A DNA stretch of 64,000 nucleotides from Sorangium cellulosum So0157-2 (lineage in GTDB: Bacteria; Myxococcota_A; Polyangia; Polyangiales; Polyangiaceae), in contig NC_021658.1 of assembly GCF_000418325.1 (NCBI RefSeq), positions 11,360,001 through 11,424,000 on the forward strand, in the 5' to 3' direction. The position numbers were made by a program, and so were the translations under genes. Positions 7,972 through 16,192 of the stretch are shown one piece after another (position 1 is the first letter of the stretch; every line of letters begins with the position of its first letter). Below the pieces are notes generated by a model that had not been told where the DNA came from, did not search any database, and saw only the letters and a program-made list of their open reading frames with translations.

Positions 7972-10797
7972 CTACCGCCGCTTCCCCCCGCCCCTGCCCT
8001 CGCCCTCGCCCGTCCCCCCGCGCGAATCGCCCCCTCCCCTCGCGCCCGGCTCCACCGCGGCGTAGTGGACCGGCAGCGCCGGATCCAGCGAGTACCCCTC
8101 CGCGTCTCTCCGGAGCCAGGGCTTCATCCCGAGCTTCCGCAGCTGGTTCATCGCCACGTAGATCCGGTTCGCCGCCGCCTCCGGCAAGATCCGCTCGCCG
8201 GGCCACCCCGCCTCCTTCAGCGCCGCGAGCGAGAGCCCCCGACCCGGCGCACACCGCTGCTGCTCGGCCAGCGCGAGGAGCAGGCGCCGCGCCGCGTGGC
8301 GCTCGCGCAGATCGTGCCAGCCGCCGCCCGGCGGGCGGACGAAGCGCGCCCCCTCGGTCAGGAGGAGCTCGCGCTCGACCCCCGCCCGCGCCTCGGCCAG
8401 ATCGCCCAGCGCGGCCAGGCTGCGCTCCAGGATCCGGAGCAGCAGCCGCACGTCGTCCGAGCGGCTCGCGCTCGACGGCGACCCCTCGCGGGCGCGCGCG
8501 ATCCTGCGCCGCGCCGCGCCCACGTGCGCCGCGGCCTCGTCCCCCTGCCCCGCGCGGCGCGCCGCCTGGGCGAGCGCGAGGTCGACGAAGCCCGACGCCA
8601 CCCGCGCGAGCTCCACGTCGGGCTCGTCGCCGAGCTGCGCGAGCAGCCGCTCGGCCGGCTCGAGCGCGCGCCGCGCCTCGCCCACCTCGCCCACCGACGC
8701 GAGCGCCGCCCCGAGGCGGCAGAGCGCGATCGCCTCGGAGCGGCGATCCCCCACCTCGCGGAGCAGCGCCACGGCGCGGCCGTGGCAGGCGCGCGCGTCG
8801 GCGAGGCGGCCCTCCTCGTGGTGGAGCGCGCCGAGGTTGCCGAGCGTGATCGCGAGCAGCCGCAGGTCGCCCACCTCCCCGAGGATCGCGGCCGCGCGCT
8901 CGTAGCGCCGCCGCGCCAGCGCGGGCGCGCCGCGCTCCTGCTCGAGCAGGCCGGCGTTCGTCGAGAAGATCCCCTCCTGCCGGCCGTCGCCGATCTCCGC
9001 CGCGATCGCGATCGCCCGCTCGTAGTAGGCGGCCGCCTCGGCCTCGCGGCGCTCGTCGTGGTGGAGCGCGCCGAGGTTGCCGAGCGCGCGCCCCTCGGCG
9101 CGGCGGTCGCCGAGGGCGCGGTGGAGCGCGAGCGCCTGCTCGTAGTGGCCTCGCGCCCGCTCCATGTCGCGCCGGCCGTGGTGGAGCACGCCGAGGTCCG
9201 CGAGGATCCCGGAGAGGAGCGCCGCTTCGTCGAGCGCCGCCGCCTGCGCGCGGGCGCGCTCGAGGTCCTCGAGCGCCGCCTCCGCCTGCCCCCGCAGCCG
9301 CCGCGCGCGCCCCCGCGCCGCGAGCGCGCGGGCCACGACGCGCGGATCGGCCGCGAGCGCCTCGGCCGCGGCGAGCGCGCGGTCGAGCAGCTCGAGCTGC
9401 GCGCCGAACGGACCGCGGGTGCTGAGCACGGGCTCGATGGCGGAGAGCGCCCGCAACGCGCGCTCGGCCGCGGCCCGGGGCGCTGCGGCGACCGTTCCCT
9501 CGGCCGCGGCGCTGGACGGGGCGCGCGGCGTCGGCGCCGCGGCGACCCCGCCCTCGGCGACGGCGCCGGCGCGCGGCGTCGCCGCCGCGGCGAGCGCGCC
9601 CTCGGCGACGGCGAGCAGCTCCTCCAGGTCGCCGGCGATGCGGTTGAGCGCGTCGAGCGCGCCGCGCCGCTCGAAATCCGCGGCGGCGGCCTCGCCGGCG
9701 GCCAGGTAGAAGGCCGCGTGCCGCTCGGCCGCGGCCTCGCGCTCCCCGCGCTCGGCGAGCTTCTCGGCGGCGAGCTCCCGCACCCCCTCGTAGAGCGCGA
9801 AGCGCGTCGCCCCGTCGCTCCCCGGGGGCGCCGCGCGGAGCAGCGACTTGTCGCGCAGCGCCTCGATCCGGTCGATCGCGGCGGCGTCCGGCGCCGCGAG
9901 GACGGCCGCGGCCGCCGCGAGCGAGAACGGCCCGCGGAACACCGAGCAGCAGGCGAGCGCCCGCCGCTCGCGGTCGTCGAGGAGGTCCCACGACCACTCG
10001 ATCGCGCTGCGCATCGTCGCCTGCCGCGCCTCCCTGCCGCGCGCCGCGCCCGCGAGCAGGTCGAGCCGGCTCCCGAGGCGCGCGAGCAGGCCGCGCACGC
10101 CGAGCACGCCCTCGCGCGCCGCCGCGAGCTCGATCGCGAGCGGGATGCCCTCGAGCCGCCGCACCAGGGCGGCGACGTCGGCGAGCCGCGCGTCGCCGGC
10201 CGGCGCGCCGCCGCGGTGGGCCGCGGCGCGGTCGAGGAAGAGGGCCACGGCGGCGCTGCGCTCGGCCGAGCCCTCGGCGGGGAGCTCGAGCGGGCCGAGC
10301 TCGCAGCCGATCTCCCCGGGCAAGCGGGTGCGCTCGCGCGACGTCGCGAGGAAGCGGACCTCGGGCGCCGCGCGCACCCACGCGTCGAGGGCGGGCGCTG
10401 CCTGCTCGAGCACGTGCTCGAGGTTGTCGAGCACGAAGAGCGCCGGCCCCTCGGTCGCGAGGGCGCGGCCGATCCGCTCGACGAGCGTCGCTTCCCGGCG
10501 CCCTGCCGCGACCTGCGCGCCGATCGCGCGCGCGACCGCGCCGCAGACGGCGCGCAGGTCGCGGCAGGCGGTGAGCTCGCAGAGCCACACGGCCTCGGCC
10601 GGCCGCGCCTCGTCCCAGCGGCTGGCGAGCTCCAGGGCGAGCCGCGTCTTGCCCATGCCGGCCGGCCCCCAGACGGTCACGAGCCGCTCGCCGCGGAGGA
10701 AGAGCTCGGCGATCGCGGCGAGCTCGCGTTCGCGGCCGAGGAAGCGCGACGCGGGCACGGCGAGGTGCCGCCTGCGCGGCCGGGCTGCGTCCGCCAT
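7972..10797 (-). CDS. STAND-type ATPase regulator with TPR repeats and C-terminal winged helix
   Basis: A 941-residue cytoplasmic signal-transduction protein. The N-terminus has a P-loop (WGPAGMGKTR, Lys50), LFVLDNLEHVLE as Walker B, LATSRERTRLPGE and PLAIELAAAR: the NB-ARC/AfsR-like ATPase order. A long stretch of tetratricopeptide repeats (about 440-760; many copies of LGNLGALHHxxGR) follows. The last 100 residues contain AANRIYVAMNQLRKLG...RRDAEGYSLDP, resembling the OmpR/SARP-type winged helix, which sits at the N-terminus in AfsR/SARP proteins. It is probably a transcription regulator whose TPR part senses a ligand or partner. An internal Ala-rich duplicated segment (TPRAGAVAEGG type) lies near residue 400. 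The target genes are not evident. Confidence 0.85.
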   Translation of the reverse strand: MADAARPRRRHLAVPASRFLGRERELAAIAELFLRGERLVTVWGPAGMGKTRLALELASRWDEARPAEAVWLCELTACRDLRAVCGAVARAIGAQVAAGRREATLVERIGRALATEGPALFVLDNLEHVLEQAAPALDAWVRAAPEVRFLATSRERTRLPGEIGCELGPLELPAEGSAERSAAVALFLDRAAAHRGGAPAGDARLADVAALVRRLEGIPLAIELAAAREGVLGVRGLLARLGSRLDLLAGAARGREARQATMRSAIEWSWDLLDDRERRALACCSVFRGPFSLAAAAAVLAAPDAAAIDRIEALRDKSLLRAAPPGSDGATRFALYEGVRELAAEKLAERGEREAAAERHAAFYLAAGEAAAADFERRGALDALNRIAGDLEELLAVAEGALAAAATPRAGAVAEGGVAAAPTPRAPSSAAAEGTVAAAPRAAAERALRALSAIEPVLSTRGPFGAQLELLDRALAAAEALAADPRVVARALAARGRARRLRGQAEAALEDLERARAQAAALDEAALLSGILADLGVLHHGRRDMERARGHYEQALALHRALGDRRAEGRALGNLGALHHDERREAEAAAYYERAIAIAAEIGDGRQEGIFSTNAGLLEQERGAPALARRRYERAAAILGEVGDLRLLAITLGNLGALHHEEGRLADARACHGRAVALLREVGDRRSEAIALCRLGAALASVGEVGEARRALEPAERLLAQLGDEPDVELARVASGFVDLALAQAARRAGQGDEAAAHVGAARRRIARAREGSPSSASRSDDVRLLLRILERSLAALGDLAEARAGVERELLLTEGARFVRPPGGGWHDLRERHAARRLLLALAEQQRCAPGRGLSLAALKEAGWPGERILPEAAANRIYVAMNQLRKLGMKPWLRRDAEGYSLDPALPVHYAAVEPGARGGGDSRGGTGEGEGRGGGKRR

Positions 10798-10881
10798 CTG
10801 CGGACTTTCGATCAGGCGGGAGCGGAACTCAACGCCGGAGCGGGAGGGCGGCGGGGGTGCGGCGGGGAGCGCGGCGGAGGC

Positions 10882-11481
10882 TCAGGGTCGCCCGAGCGGC
10901 GTCACGAGCAGGTTCTTCCGTGCGCCGTCGAGCTCGACCTGCACCTGGATCCCGCGCCGATCGAGCGCGGAGAGCGGGCGGAGCGGCGTCACCTGGGCGA
11001 AGCGGTCGCCGACGGCGCACCAGGTGCCCTGGAGCGCGGGCGACTCGGCGCCTTCGGGGGTGAAGACGACGGCGCCGGTGCGGCAGCCGCCGTCGTCTGC
11101 CGCGTAGAGGCCCTCGATGCTGCCCCGCGCCGCGGGGCGCGCGCGGAAGGCGAGCTCCGCGCCGTCGGGCGCGCGCAGCCGGCCGGATTCGCCGCCGGGA
11201 TCGGCGGTCGCGATCCACCCGCCGCTCTCGATCGAGAACGCGCCGCTCGGGTCCTCGGGTCCCTCGAACCAGCGGGTCATGGTCGCGTAGGTGCTCGCGC
11301 CGCCGCAGACGTAGAGCGTGACCGCGCCCTCGCCGCGCACGACGGCGAGCACGGCGTCGGTGCCGTCGACCGCGCCGACCGAGATCTTGGGCGGCGCGGG
11401 CTCGGGGTCGGCCGCGCACGCGGCGCAGAGCAGGGCGCCGAGCATCCCTGTCGCCAGCGCCAGCGCGCGGGCGGTCTTCAT
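10882..11481 (-). CDS. Small lipoprotein of unknown function
   Basis: The 199-residue product begins with a lipoprotein signal (ATGMLGALLCAAC, then ADPEPAPP). The mature part is rich in beta-strand-like sequence with several cysteines (VCGG, GCRTG, GTWCAVG), suggesting a disulfide-stabilised periplasmic or surface domain. The ATG at 11481 has GGGAGGA ten bases upstream, which decides against the longer in-frame extension. It is 84 bp upstream of the STAND regulator in the same direction and may be co-transcribed with it. No family recognised. Confidence 0.75.
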   Translation of the reverse strand: MKTARALALATGMLGALLCAACAADPEPAPPKISVGAVDGTDAVLAVVRGEGAVTLYVCGGASTYATMTRWFEGPEDPSGAFSIESGGWIATADPGGESGRLRAPDGAELAFRARPAARGSIEGLYAADDGGCRTGAVVFTPEGAESPALQGTWCAVGDRFAQVTPLRPLSALDRRGIQVQVELDGARKNLLVTPLGRP

Positions 11482-11644
11482 GCAGAGACGGATCCTCCCA
11501 GAGCGATGAACAGAACCCATGAGATCCGATGTTAATCGAAACCGGGGGCGGCGGGTGCGGGGCTCCGGGGCGGACACCGCCGGTTCCGTGCGCTCGAAGC
11601 CACGGCGGAGCGGCGGGAGCGCTCGCGCCGTGGCCCTTCGGTCA

Positions 11645-11673
11645 TTGACCGGCCAGGGGGGGCTCTGGTAAGG
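11645..11673 (+). promoter_or_regulatory. Sigma-70-type promoter of the 11.7-15.3 kb operon
   Basis: TTGACC (11645-11650), a 17-base spacer, then TAAGGT (11668-11673) fits the vegetative -35/-10 pattern. It points at the lipoprotein gene starting at 11724, leaving a leader of roughly 45 bases. There is no other good candidate in the gap. Confidence 0.65.
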
Positions 11674-11723
11674 TTGGCCACCATCTTCGAGTAGGTGGAT
11701 CGGTCGATTGGGGAGGGGAACCG

Positions 11724-12398
11724 ATGAACCATCGGTGCGGCGTCTTGCTCGTCATGCTTGCCTGCGGCTGCTCCATCGTGGATCCCAGCGATCGCGATGA
11801 GCTCAGAGACCAGATCGCGGCGATGCCACCCGAGGAGATATCAAGGCTCAGGATCTTGGGCATGAACTCCGCAGCGCTCGACTGGCTTAAGGGTAGACCA
11901 CCGGGAGACCAAATGGGCAAGATCCAGTGCCGCTACCAGGCTGGCGGTCAGTGGACCAACTGGGCCGACCAGGAGCCGCCGTTCATTGTCGACGATATGC
12001 GCGACTGCCTCATAAGACGACCTTTCTTGGTGACCTACGTGATGTGCATGGAAGAGTGGGAAGCCCTGCAGCGCCAAGAAAGAAAAACCAACCTCATGAA
12101 TAGCCTGCCGATTCCGGGCGGAGCGACCGTCGAGTGCCGGTTCGTGTGGGATTTCCGCTACGAGCCGGAGAAGGCGCCGGCGGAGGTGACGAACCCCGAG
12201 GCGGTCGACACAGACGACATCATCAACACCTTGATCGCGCTACCCGCGCCGCCTCCTGGATGGGCCTTTCCTCGGCTCGTACCTCTCCTCTGCCCGCTCG
12301 GCGCTGGCCCGGGCTGGGGCTGCCCGCCGAAGCCCGCGGACCCGACGGGCGGACAGCCCACGGACCCGACGGGCGGGCAGCCGGGAGACCGGCCATGA
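11724..12398 (+). CDS. Lipoprotein of unknown function, first gene of an unfamiliar operon
   Basis: The 224-residue product has a short lipoprotein signal (MNHRCGVLLVMLACGC) and a body with four or five cysteines and several Trp/Tyr residues (CRYQAGGQWTNWADQEPP). It ends in a Pro-rich tail with duplicated DPTGGQP units. The codon at 12395 starts the next gene inside this one (ATGA overlap), so the two are translationally coupled. No homologous family recognised. Base composition is slightly less GC-rich than in flanking genes. Confidence 0.75.
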   Translation: MNHRCGVLLVMLACGCSIVDPSDRDELRDQIAAMPPEEISRLRILGMNSAALDWLKGRPPGDQMGKIQCRYQAGGQWTNWADQEPPFIVDDMRDCLIRRPFLVTYVMCMEEWEALQRQERKTNLMNSLPIPGGATVECRFVWDFRYEPEKAPAEVTNPEAVDTDDIINTLIALPAPPPGWAFPRLVPLLCPLGAGPGWGCPPKPADPTGGQPTDPTGGQPGDRP

Positions 12399-13519
12399 GG
12401 TGGCTGACGAAGCCCCCCCCTGGAATGCTCCATTTGCATGAGGCGGGCCACGCATACGGCCTGTTTACGACCAAGGATCCCGAGCTCTGGAAATGGCACC
12501 TCGAGAACCTCGCTCAGCTGTGCGCCGCAGCATGGGACGATGACCTGCACGATGAAGATCGCGCATGGGCAGAGTCGTATCGCAAGAAGTTCAGCCGGTG
12601 GATTGGCGATTCTGGGCCCCCTGGCGGCGGACACAGGGTGAACGCAGGCCCCCGCAGGAGCCCCCGTGGGCGCTTCGACGGAGAGCCCACGCCCCCCTGG
12701 CCCATGCTGCTGGAGGCCGTTCAGAGCGCTTTCTTTTCCATGATGGAGGCCTCCAAGGAGATGCGCCCCGACACGAGCGAGCGTGCCGTGGAGGACCCGA
12801 TGTCTCGCCTCCACCGGACTTATCTCTGGCGGACGCTGACCTCCGAGGATACTGCCGAGGAACTCCGGGCCGAGGCGCTCCGCGCCTTCCGGAGGGGGTA
12901 TCGGATCGGACGCCGCGGAAAGCCGGGGACGCTGACGAGGGCCATCCCTCCGATGCTGGACGCGCCCGCTATCTGGAAGCTCGGGGCGCCTGCGCTTCCC
13001 GGTCCGAGCGCCGCGCGCGAGCGGGCTCTCAGGGCGCTGCCGGCACCGGACGACCCGACGGAGCTCATGGAGATCGAGCAGGAGCTGCGAGCGCTGTATA
13101 CGAGCGCATGGCGGGATGACGTGCCGGACGAGGACCGCATCTGGGCAGCGCGGTACCGCGAAACGTGCACGCTGTGGGTCAACCAGCACAGGCGAGGTGC
13201 GCTCGCGCAGAGCGCGTATGAAGGCTATCTCCAGAGCAGCGATGGACGCTTCGGCGGCGAGCCTGCCGGCCCATGGCGTAGCGTGAGCGCCTTCGCCAAG
13301 GAACCCTGGTGTTCTTTCGTGGATCGTGTCGAGGACGCCCCCGAGGGCGAGAGCGAGCCGGAGACGGCCGCGGCGGCAGCATGGGAATACTGGGACGCGC
13401 ACTGCCGGGAGGCGCCGCCGTGGGACAGCGATCCGGACCAGGCGCACTGGCTCGCGGCGCTCCGCGCTGCTCGAAGAAAGGCGCAGGACGACGATGGTCC
13501 ACCGGAGATGGGCAGGTAG
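12395..13519 (+). CDS. Internally duplicated protein, paralogue 1 (unknown family)
   Basis: The 374-residue product has no signal peptide or membrane segment and is probably cytoplasmic. It contains two related halves: residues about 28-68 (AAAWDDDLHDEDRAWAESYR) and about 228-270 (TSAWRDDVPDEDRIWAARYR), each an acidic-aromatic helix-rich repeat. SRLHRTYLWRTL, YEGYLQSS and DPDQAHWLAALRAAR are other landmarks. All recur in the protein encoded at 14132-15307, so this is a tandem paralogue pair. It overlaps the preceding gene by 4 bp and the next by 26 bp. I recognise no family; function unknown. Confidence 0.8.
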   Translation: MRWLTKPPPGMLHLHEAGHAYGLFTTKDPELWKWHLENLAQLCAAAWDDDLHDEDRAWAESYRKKFSRWIGDSGPPGGGHRVNAGPRRSPRGRFDGEPTPPWPMLLEAVQSAFFSMMEASKEMRPDTSERAVEDPMSRLHRTYLWRTLTSEDTAEELRAEALRAFRRGYRIGRRGKPGTLTRAIPPMLDAPAIWKLGAPALPGPSAARERALRALPAPDDPTELMEIEQELRALYTSAWRDDVPDEDRIWAARYRETCTLWVNQHRRGALAQSAYEGYLQSSDGRFGGEPAGPWRSVSAFAKEPWCSFVDRVEDAPEGESEPETAAAAAWEYWDAHCREAPPWDSDPDQAHWLAALRAARRKAQDDDGPPEMGR

Positions 13520-14066
13520 GACGCCGACGGGGCCGTGTGCCGGCCTCCTCGCGCTTTCGCTCGCGCCCACGGGCGCCAGGGCCGAAGAGAGCGCGTCGCC
13601 GCGATGGGAGATCGGCGTCAAGGCGGCTTACGTTGTCTTGGGGGGACGTGCCACACGCGCGACGGGCGGCATCATGCCGTCGATCACCGGCTTGCGTCGA
13701 TGGCCCATCCGCGAAGCCGTGGACATCGGCATCGGCGCCGACGTGGGGCTCTTCGGTCTGGGCGGCGACGCACGCTGGCTCGGCGTCCTTGGAGGACCGG
13801 CGGCGGCAATCCGGGCCATGCCGTTCCGCGCGCCCTTGTCGCTCGAGCTCACGACGCGGCTCGACTTCGGGCGCATCCCTGTGTGCAATGCGTGGGGGTT
13901 GTGCCTGCGGTATCTTGGGCTCTTCCCGGCTGTGGAGGCCGGAGCAGCCTACCTGTCGACGCAGCACGTTGCGATCGTGGCGACCTGCGGCGTCCGTTTC
14001 ATCAATACGCTCGCGTGGTCCGGTGTCAGCGTGGAGCCGGCAGCGGCGGGTCGGATCTTCTGGTAG
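13494..14066 (+). CDS. Exported beta-barrel-like protein
   Basis: Starting at the ATG at 13494, inside the end of the previous gene, the 190-residue product has a plausible signal peptide ending in ARA-EE. Alternating hydrophobic strands follow (WEIGVKAAYVVLGG, VDIGIGADVGLFGLGG, LSLELTTRLDFG, and a last strand ending in FW). The terminal aromatic residue and strand pattern suggest a small outer-membrane beta-barrel of the OmpA/OmpW kind, but no specific family is recognised. A much longer 5' extension is open but arginine-rich and lacks gene-like codon use. Confidence 0.65.
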   Translation: MVHRRWAGRTPTGPCAGLLALSLAPTGARAEESASPRWEIGVKAAYVVLGGRATRATGGIMPSITGLRRWPIREAVDIGIGADVGLFGLGGDARWLGVLGGPAAAIRAMPFRAPLSLELTTRLDFGRIPVCNAWGLCLRYLGLFPAVEAGAAYLSTQHVAIVATCGVRFINTLAWSGVSVEPAAAGRIFW

Positions 14067-14131
14067 ACGTGAGCTCCTGACGGGCGGAGGGCCCACCGAC
14101 CCGGACGACCAGCTCGGAGAGACGATTGGTG

Positions 14132-15307
14132 ATGCCTTCGATCGCGAATCCGAAGCCCCTCGTACGCCGCAGCCTCTGCGAGGCCTCCCTCGGGCAGCGG
14201 CTGTTTTCGACCAGGGATCCCGAGACCTGGACGGCGCACTTCGAGGCTCTGGGCACGCTCTGCGCCGATGCATGGCTCGACGACCTGCCGGAGGCGGACC
14301 GCGCCTGGGCTGCTGCGCACCGCGAGAGATTCAGGAGATGGATCGACGTTCCGGGGCCGAACGGCGCCGACCCGAGGGCCAGCGCAAGCGCTCTCCAGAG
14401 CGATCCGGTGCCCGTCCCCGGGGAGCTCACCCTCCCGTGGCCGATGCTGCTCGGCGCCGTCGAGAGCGCGTTCTTCGCGTCCGTCCGGGTCTTCGAGGTG
14501 ACACCTGCCGGCGAGCGCGAGCGCGCGGCGGCCGATGCGGCAGCGCGCCTCCATCGTTCCTATCTCTGGCGAACCCTGTCGTCCGACGCTGCGGCCGCGC
14601 CGCACCGTCCCGAGGCGCTCCGCGCCTTCCAGAGGGGGTTCGAGCTCGGGCGCGGTACGCCGAGCTCCAGCAGAATGCCGGTCCCTCCGATGCTGGAGCC
14701 GCCGTGGTACTGGGGTGCCGGTCTGCCGGAGTACCCTGGACCGATGGCCACGCGTGAGCGCGCCCTCCGGACCATGTCGATCTCCGCCGGTAGGGCCGAG
14801 TGGCTGTCCCGCAACCGGGAGCTGCGCGCCCTGTACGCGAGCGCCTGGCGAGGCGACGTGCCGGAAGAGGACCGCGAATGGGCCCAGGTGGTTCGCGATT
14901 GCTGCACGACGCATGTCAATCGCCGCCGGCGGGACGCCATCGCGCGGACCGCCTATGAAGGCTATCTCCAGAGCAGCGGTGGGCTCTTCGACGGGGAGCC
15001 CGGCCGACCGTGGCCGATGCTGAGCCACACCACCTCGGAACCCTGGCGAGCGTTCGCGGAGCGCGTCGAGGACGCGCCCGAAGGCGAGAGCGAGCTCGCG
15101 ACGGCCGAGGCGGCAGCGCGCGAGCTCTGGGAAACGCTCTATGCGAAGTTCCCGCCGTGGGACGGCGACCCGGACCAGGCGCACTGGCTCGCCGCGCTCC
15201 GCGCAGCGCGCGCCAAGGCGCTGGCAGGCGATGCACCGCCGGAAAACGCGTGCTGCCCGCAGGAGACACCGCCCGGCTACTCGGCCCCGCTGCAGTCCGA
15301 GACGTGA
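14132..15307 (+). CDS. Internally duplicated protein, paralogue 2 (unknown family)
   Basis: The 391-residue paralogue of the protein at 12395-13519. The two align through ARLHRSYLWRTL, PEALRAFQRGFELGR, ELRALYASAWRGDVPEEDREWA, AYEGYLQSSGG, FAERVEDAPEGESE and DPDQAHWLAALRAAR. The same internal duplication is visible (ADAWLDDLPEADRAWAAAHR near the N-terminus). A TTG, a GTG and an ATG lie in successive codons at 14126-14134; GGAGAG about eight bases before 14132 favours the ATG. The last 31 bp overlap the 3' end of the convergent lipoprotein gene. Function unknown. Confidence 0.8.
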   Translation: MPSIANPKPLVRRSLCEASLGQRLFSTRDPETWTAHFEALGTLCADAWLDDLPEADRAWAAAHRERFRRWIDVPGPNGADPRASASALQSDPVPVPGELTLPWPMLLGAVESAFFASVRVFEVTPAGERERAAADAAARLHRSYLWRTLSSDAAAAPHRPEALRAFQRGFELGRGTPSSSRMPVPPMLEPPWYWGAGLPEYPGPMATRERALRTMSISAGRAEWLSRNRELRALYASAWRGDVPEEDREWAQVVRDCCTTHVNRRRRDAIARTAYEGYLQSSGGLFDGEPGRPWPMLSHTTSEPWRAFAERVEDAPEGESELATAEAAARELWETLYAKFPPWDGDPDQAHWLAALRAARAKALAGDAPPENACCPQETPPGYSAPLQSET

Positions 15308-15756
15308 AAGACCGCCATCTCGAGGCGCGCCTTGGCGCCGTCGAAGAGCCGGACGAGGTCGCACGGCCCCGCCGCCACGTCGGCCTCGTACGGGTCGCCT
15401 TGCCGCTCCTCGACGATGATCTCGCACGCACCCTGGTACAGCTTACCGTCGATCTCCGCGGACACATGGGGCAGACCGGCCTGATCCACCAGGTCGAAGA
15501 ACGAGAAGGCAACTCCCTCCTTCTGCACCGTCACGCTCAGCTCCGTCTGATTGCGCACGATGCACCCTCCTGCGACCTCGCCGCTCGCATCCACAACCCT
15601 CGTTCCGTTGCCGCCAGTGTCGAGCACCAGCTCTTCGTCATCCCGCGTGATGATCACCTTGCCCGAGACCTCGGGATGGGAGACGCACCCGCTGGCCGAG
15701 GAGCCAAAGGCGACCCAGAGCACGGCTGAGAGCGCACCAACGAGCTGCTCGCTCAT
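15277..15756 (-). CDS. Small lipoprotein, last gene of the pseudokinase operon
   Basis: The 159-residue product has a signal with lipobox SASGC at Cys24 and a beta-rich domain with five more cysteines (GGCIVRN, GACEIIVEE, GPCDLVRL, SDCSG). The chosen ATG overlaps the upstream stop codon as ATGA; another in-frame ATG three codons earlier (15765) is possible. The 3' end overlaps the convergent gene by 31 bp. No family recognised. Confidence 0.7.
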   Translation of the reverse strand: MSEQLVGALSAVLWVAFGSSASGCVSHPEVSGKVIITRDDEELVLDTGGNGTRVVDASGEVAGGCIVRNQTELSVTVQKEGVAFSFFDLVDQAGLPHVSAEIDGKLYQGACEIIVEERQGDPYEADVAAGPCDLVRLFDGAKARLEMAVFHVSDCSGAE

Positions 15757-16178
15757 GTCGTGCATCCGCCGTAGCCCTGAGGAAGCACCGTCGGCGGGTT
15801 ACCCGCAGGCGTGCAGCACATCACATGCTCTTCGCCATCTTCTTCCACGTAGATGGCGTGGTCCGCATATCCGTCCCAGCAAATCTCCTCCACTTCGGTC
15901 GGGATGACGCACAGGGTATACCCGTCCGGGATGTCCTCTCGGACGACGCCGGCGCAAGCACGCGCGAATGTCGGCGACTCCGGGGCGGTGGAAGAACCTT
16001 TTCTCCAACCTTCCCAGAGGACCTCGGTCGCTTCCGCGCAGCCTGGCGCCTCATTCTGCGTGCCGTCCCACAGCCACACGGCCGGGTCTCCCTCGTGGGG
16101 GCCTGAGCCGGGGCAGTCGAGATCGGGGGCGCAGCCTAGCCCAGCACTCACGCCGATGAACAGAAGCACGCATCGCAT
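15753..16178 (-). CDS. Small cysteine-rich lipoprotein
   Basis: The 141-residue product begins MRCVLLFIGVSAGLGC (lipobox at Cys16). The body has seven or more further cysteines in short motifs (ARACAGVV, YTLCVIP, EEICWDGYADHAIY, VMCCTPAG). AGGAGGG nine bases before the ATG at 16178 fixes the start; the long in-frame extension upstream lies inside the pseudokinase gene and is spurious. It sits 14 bp after the pseudokinase gene and overlaps the next lipoprotein by 4 bp. Function unknown. Confidence 0.75.
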   Translation of the reverse strand: MRCVLLFIGVSAGLGCAPDLDCPGSGPHEGDPAVWLWDGTQNEAPGCAEATEVLWEGWRKGSSTAPESPTFARACAGVVREDIPDGYTLCVIPTEVEEICWDGYADHAIYVEEDGEEHVMCCTPAGNPPTVLPQGYGGCTT

Positions 16179-16192
16179 CGACAGAAGCCCTC

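Noticed and set aside
7816..11535. Plus-strand open frame of 1,239 codons opposite the STAND regulator and small lipoprotein genes
   Set aside because: It is the antisense of genes with clear domains; composition is Arg/Ala/Pro/Glu-rich as expected from reversed high-GC3 codons, with no recognisable domain.
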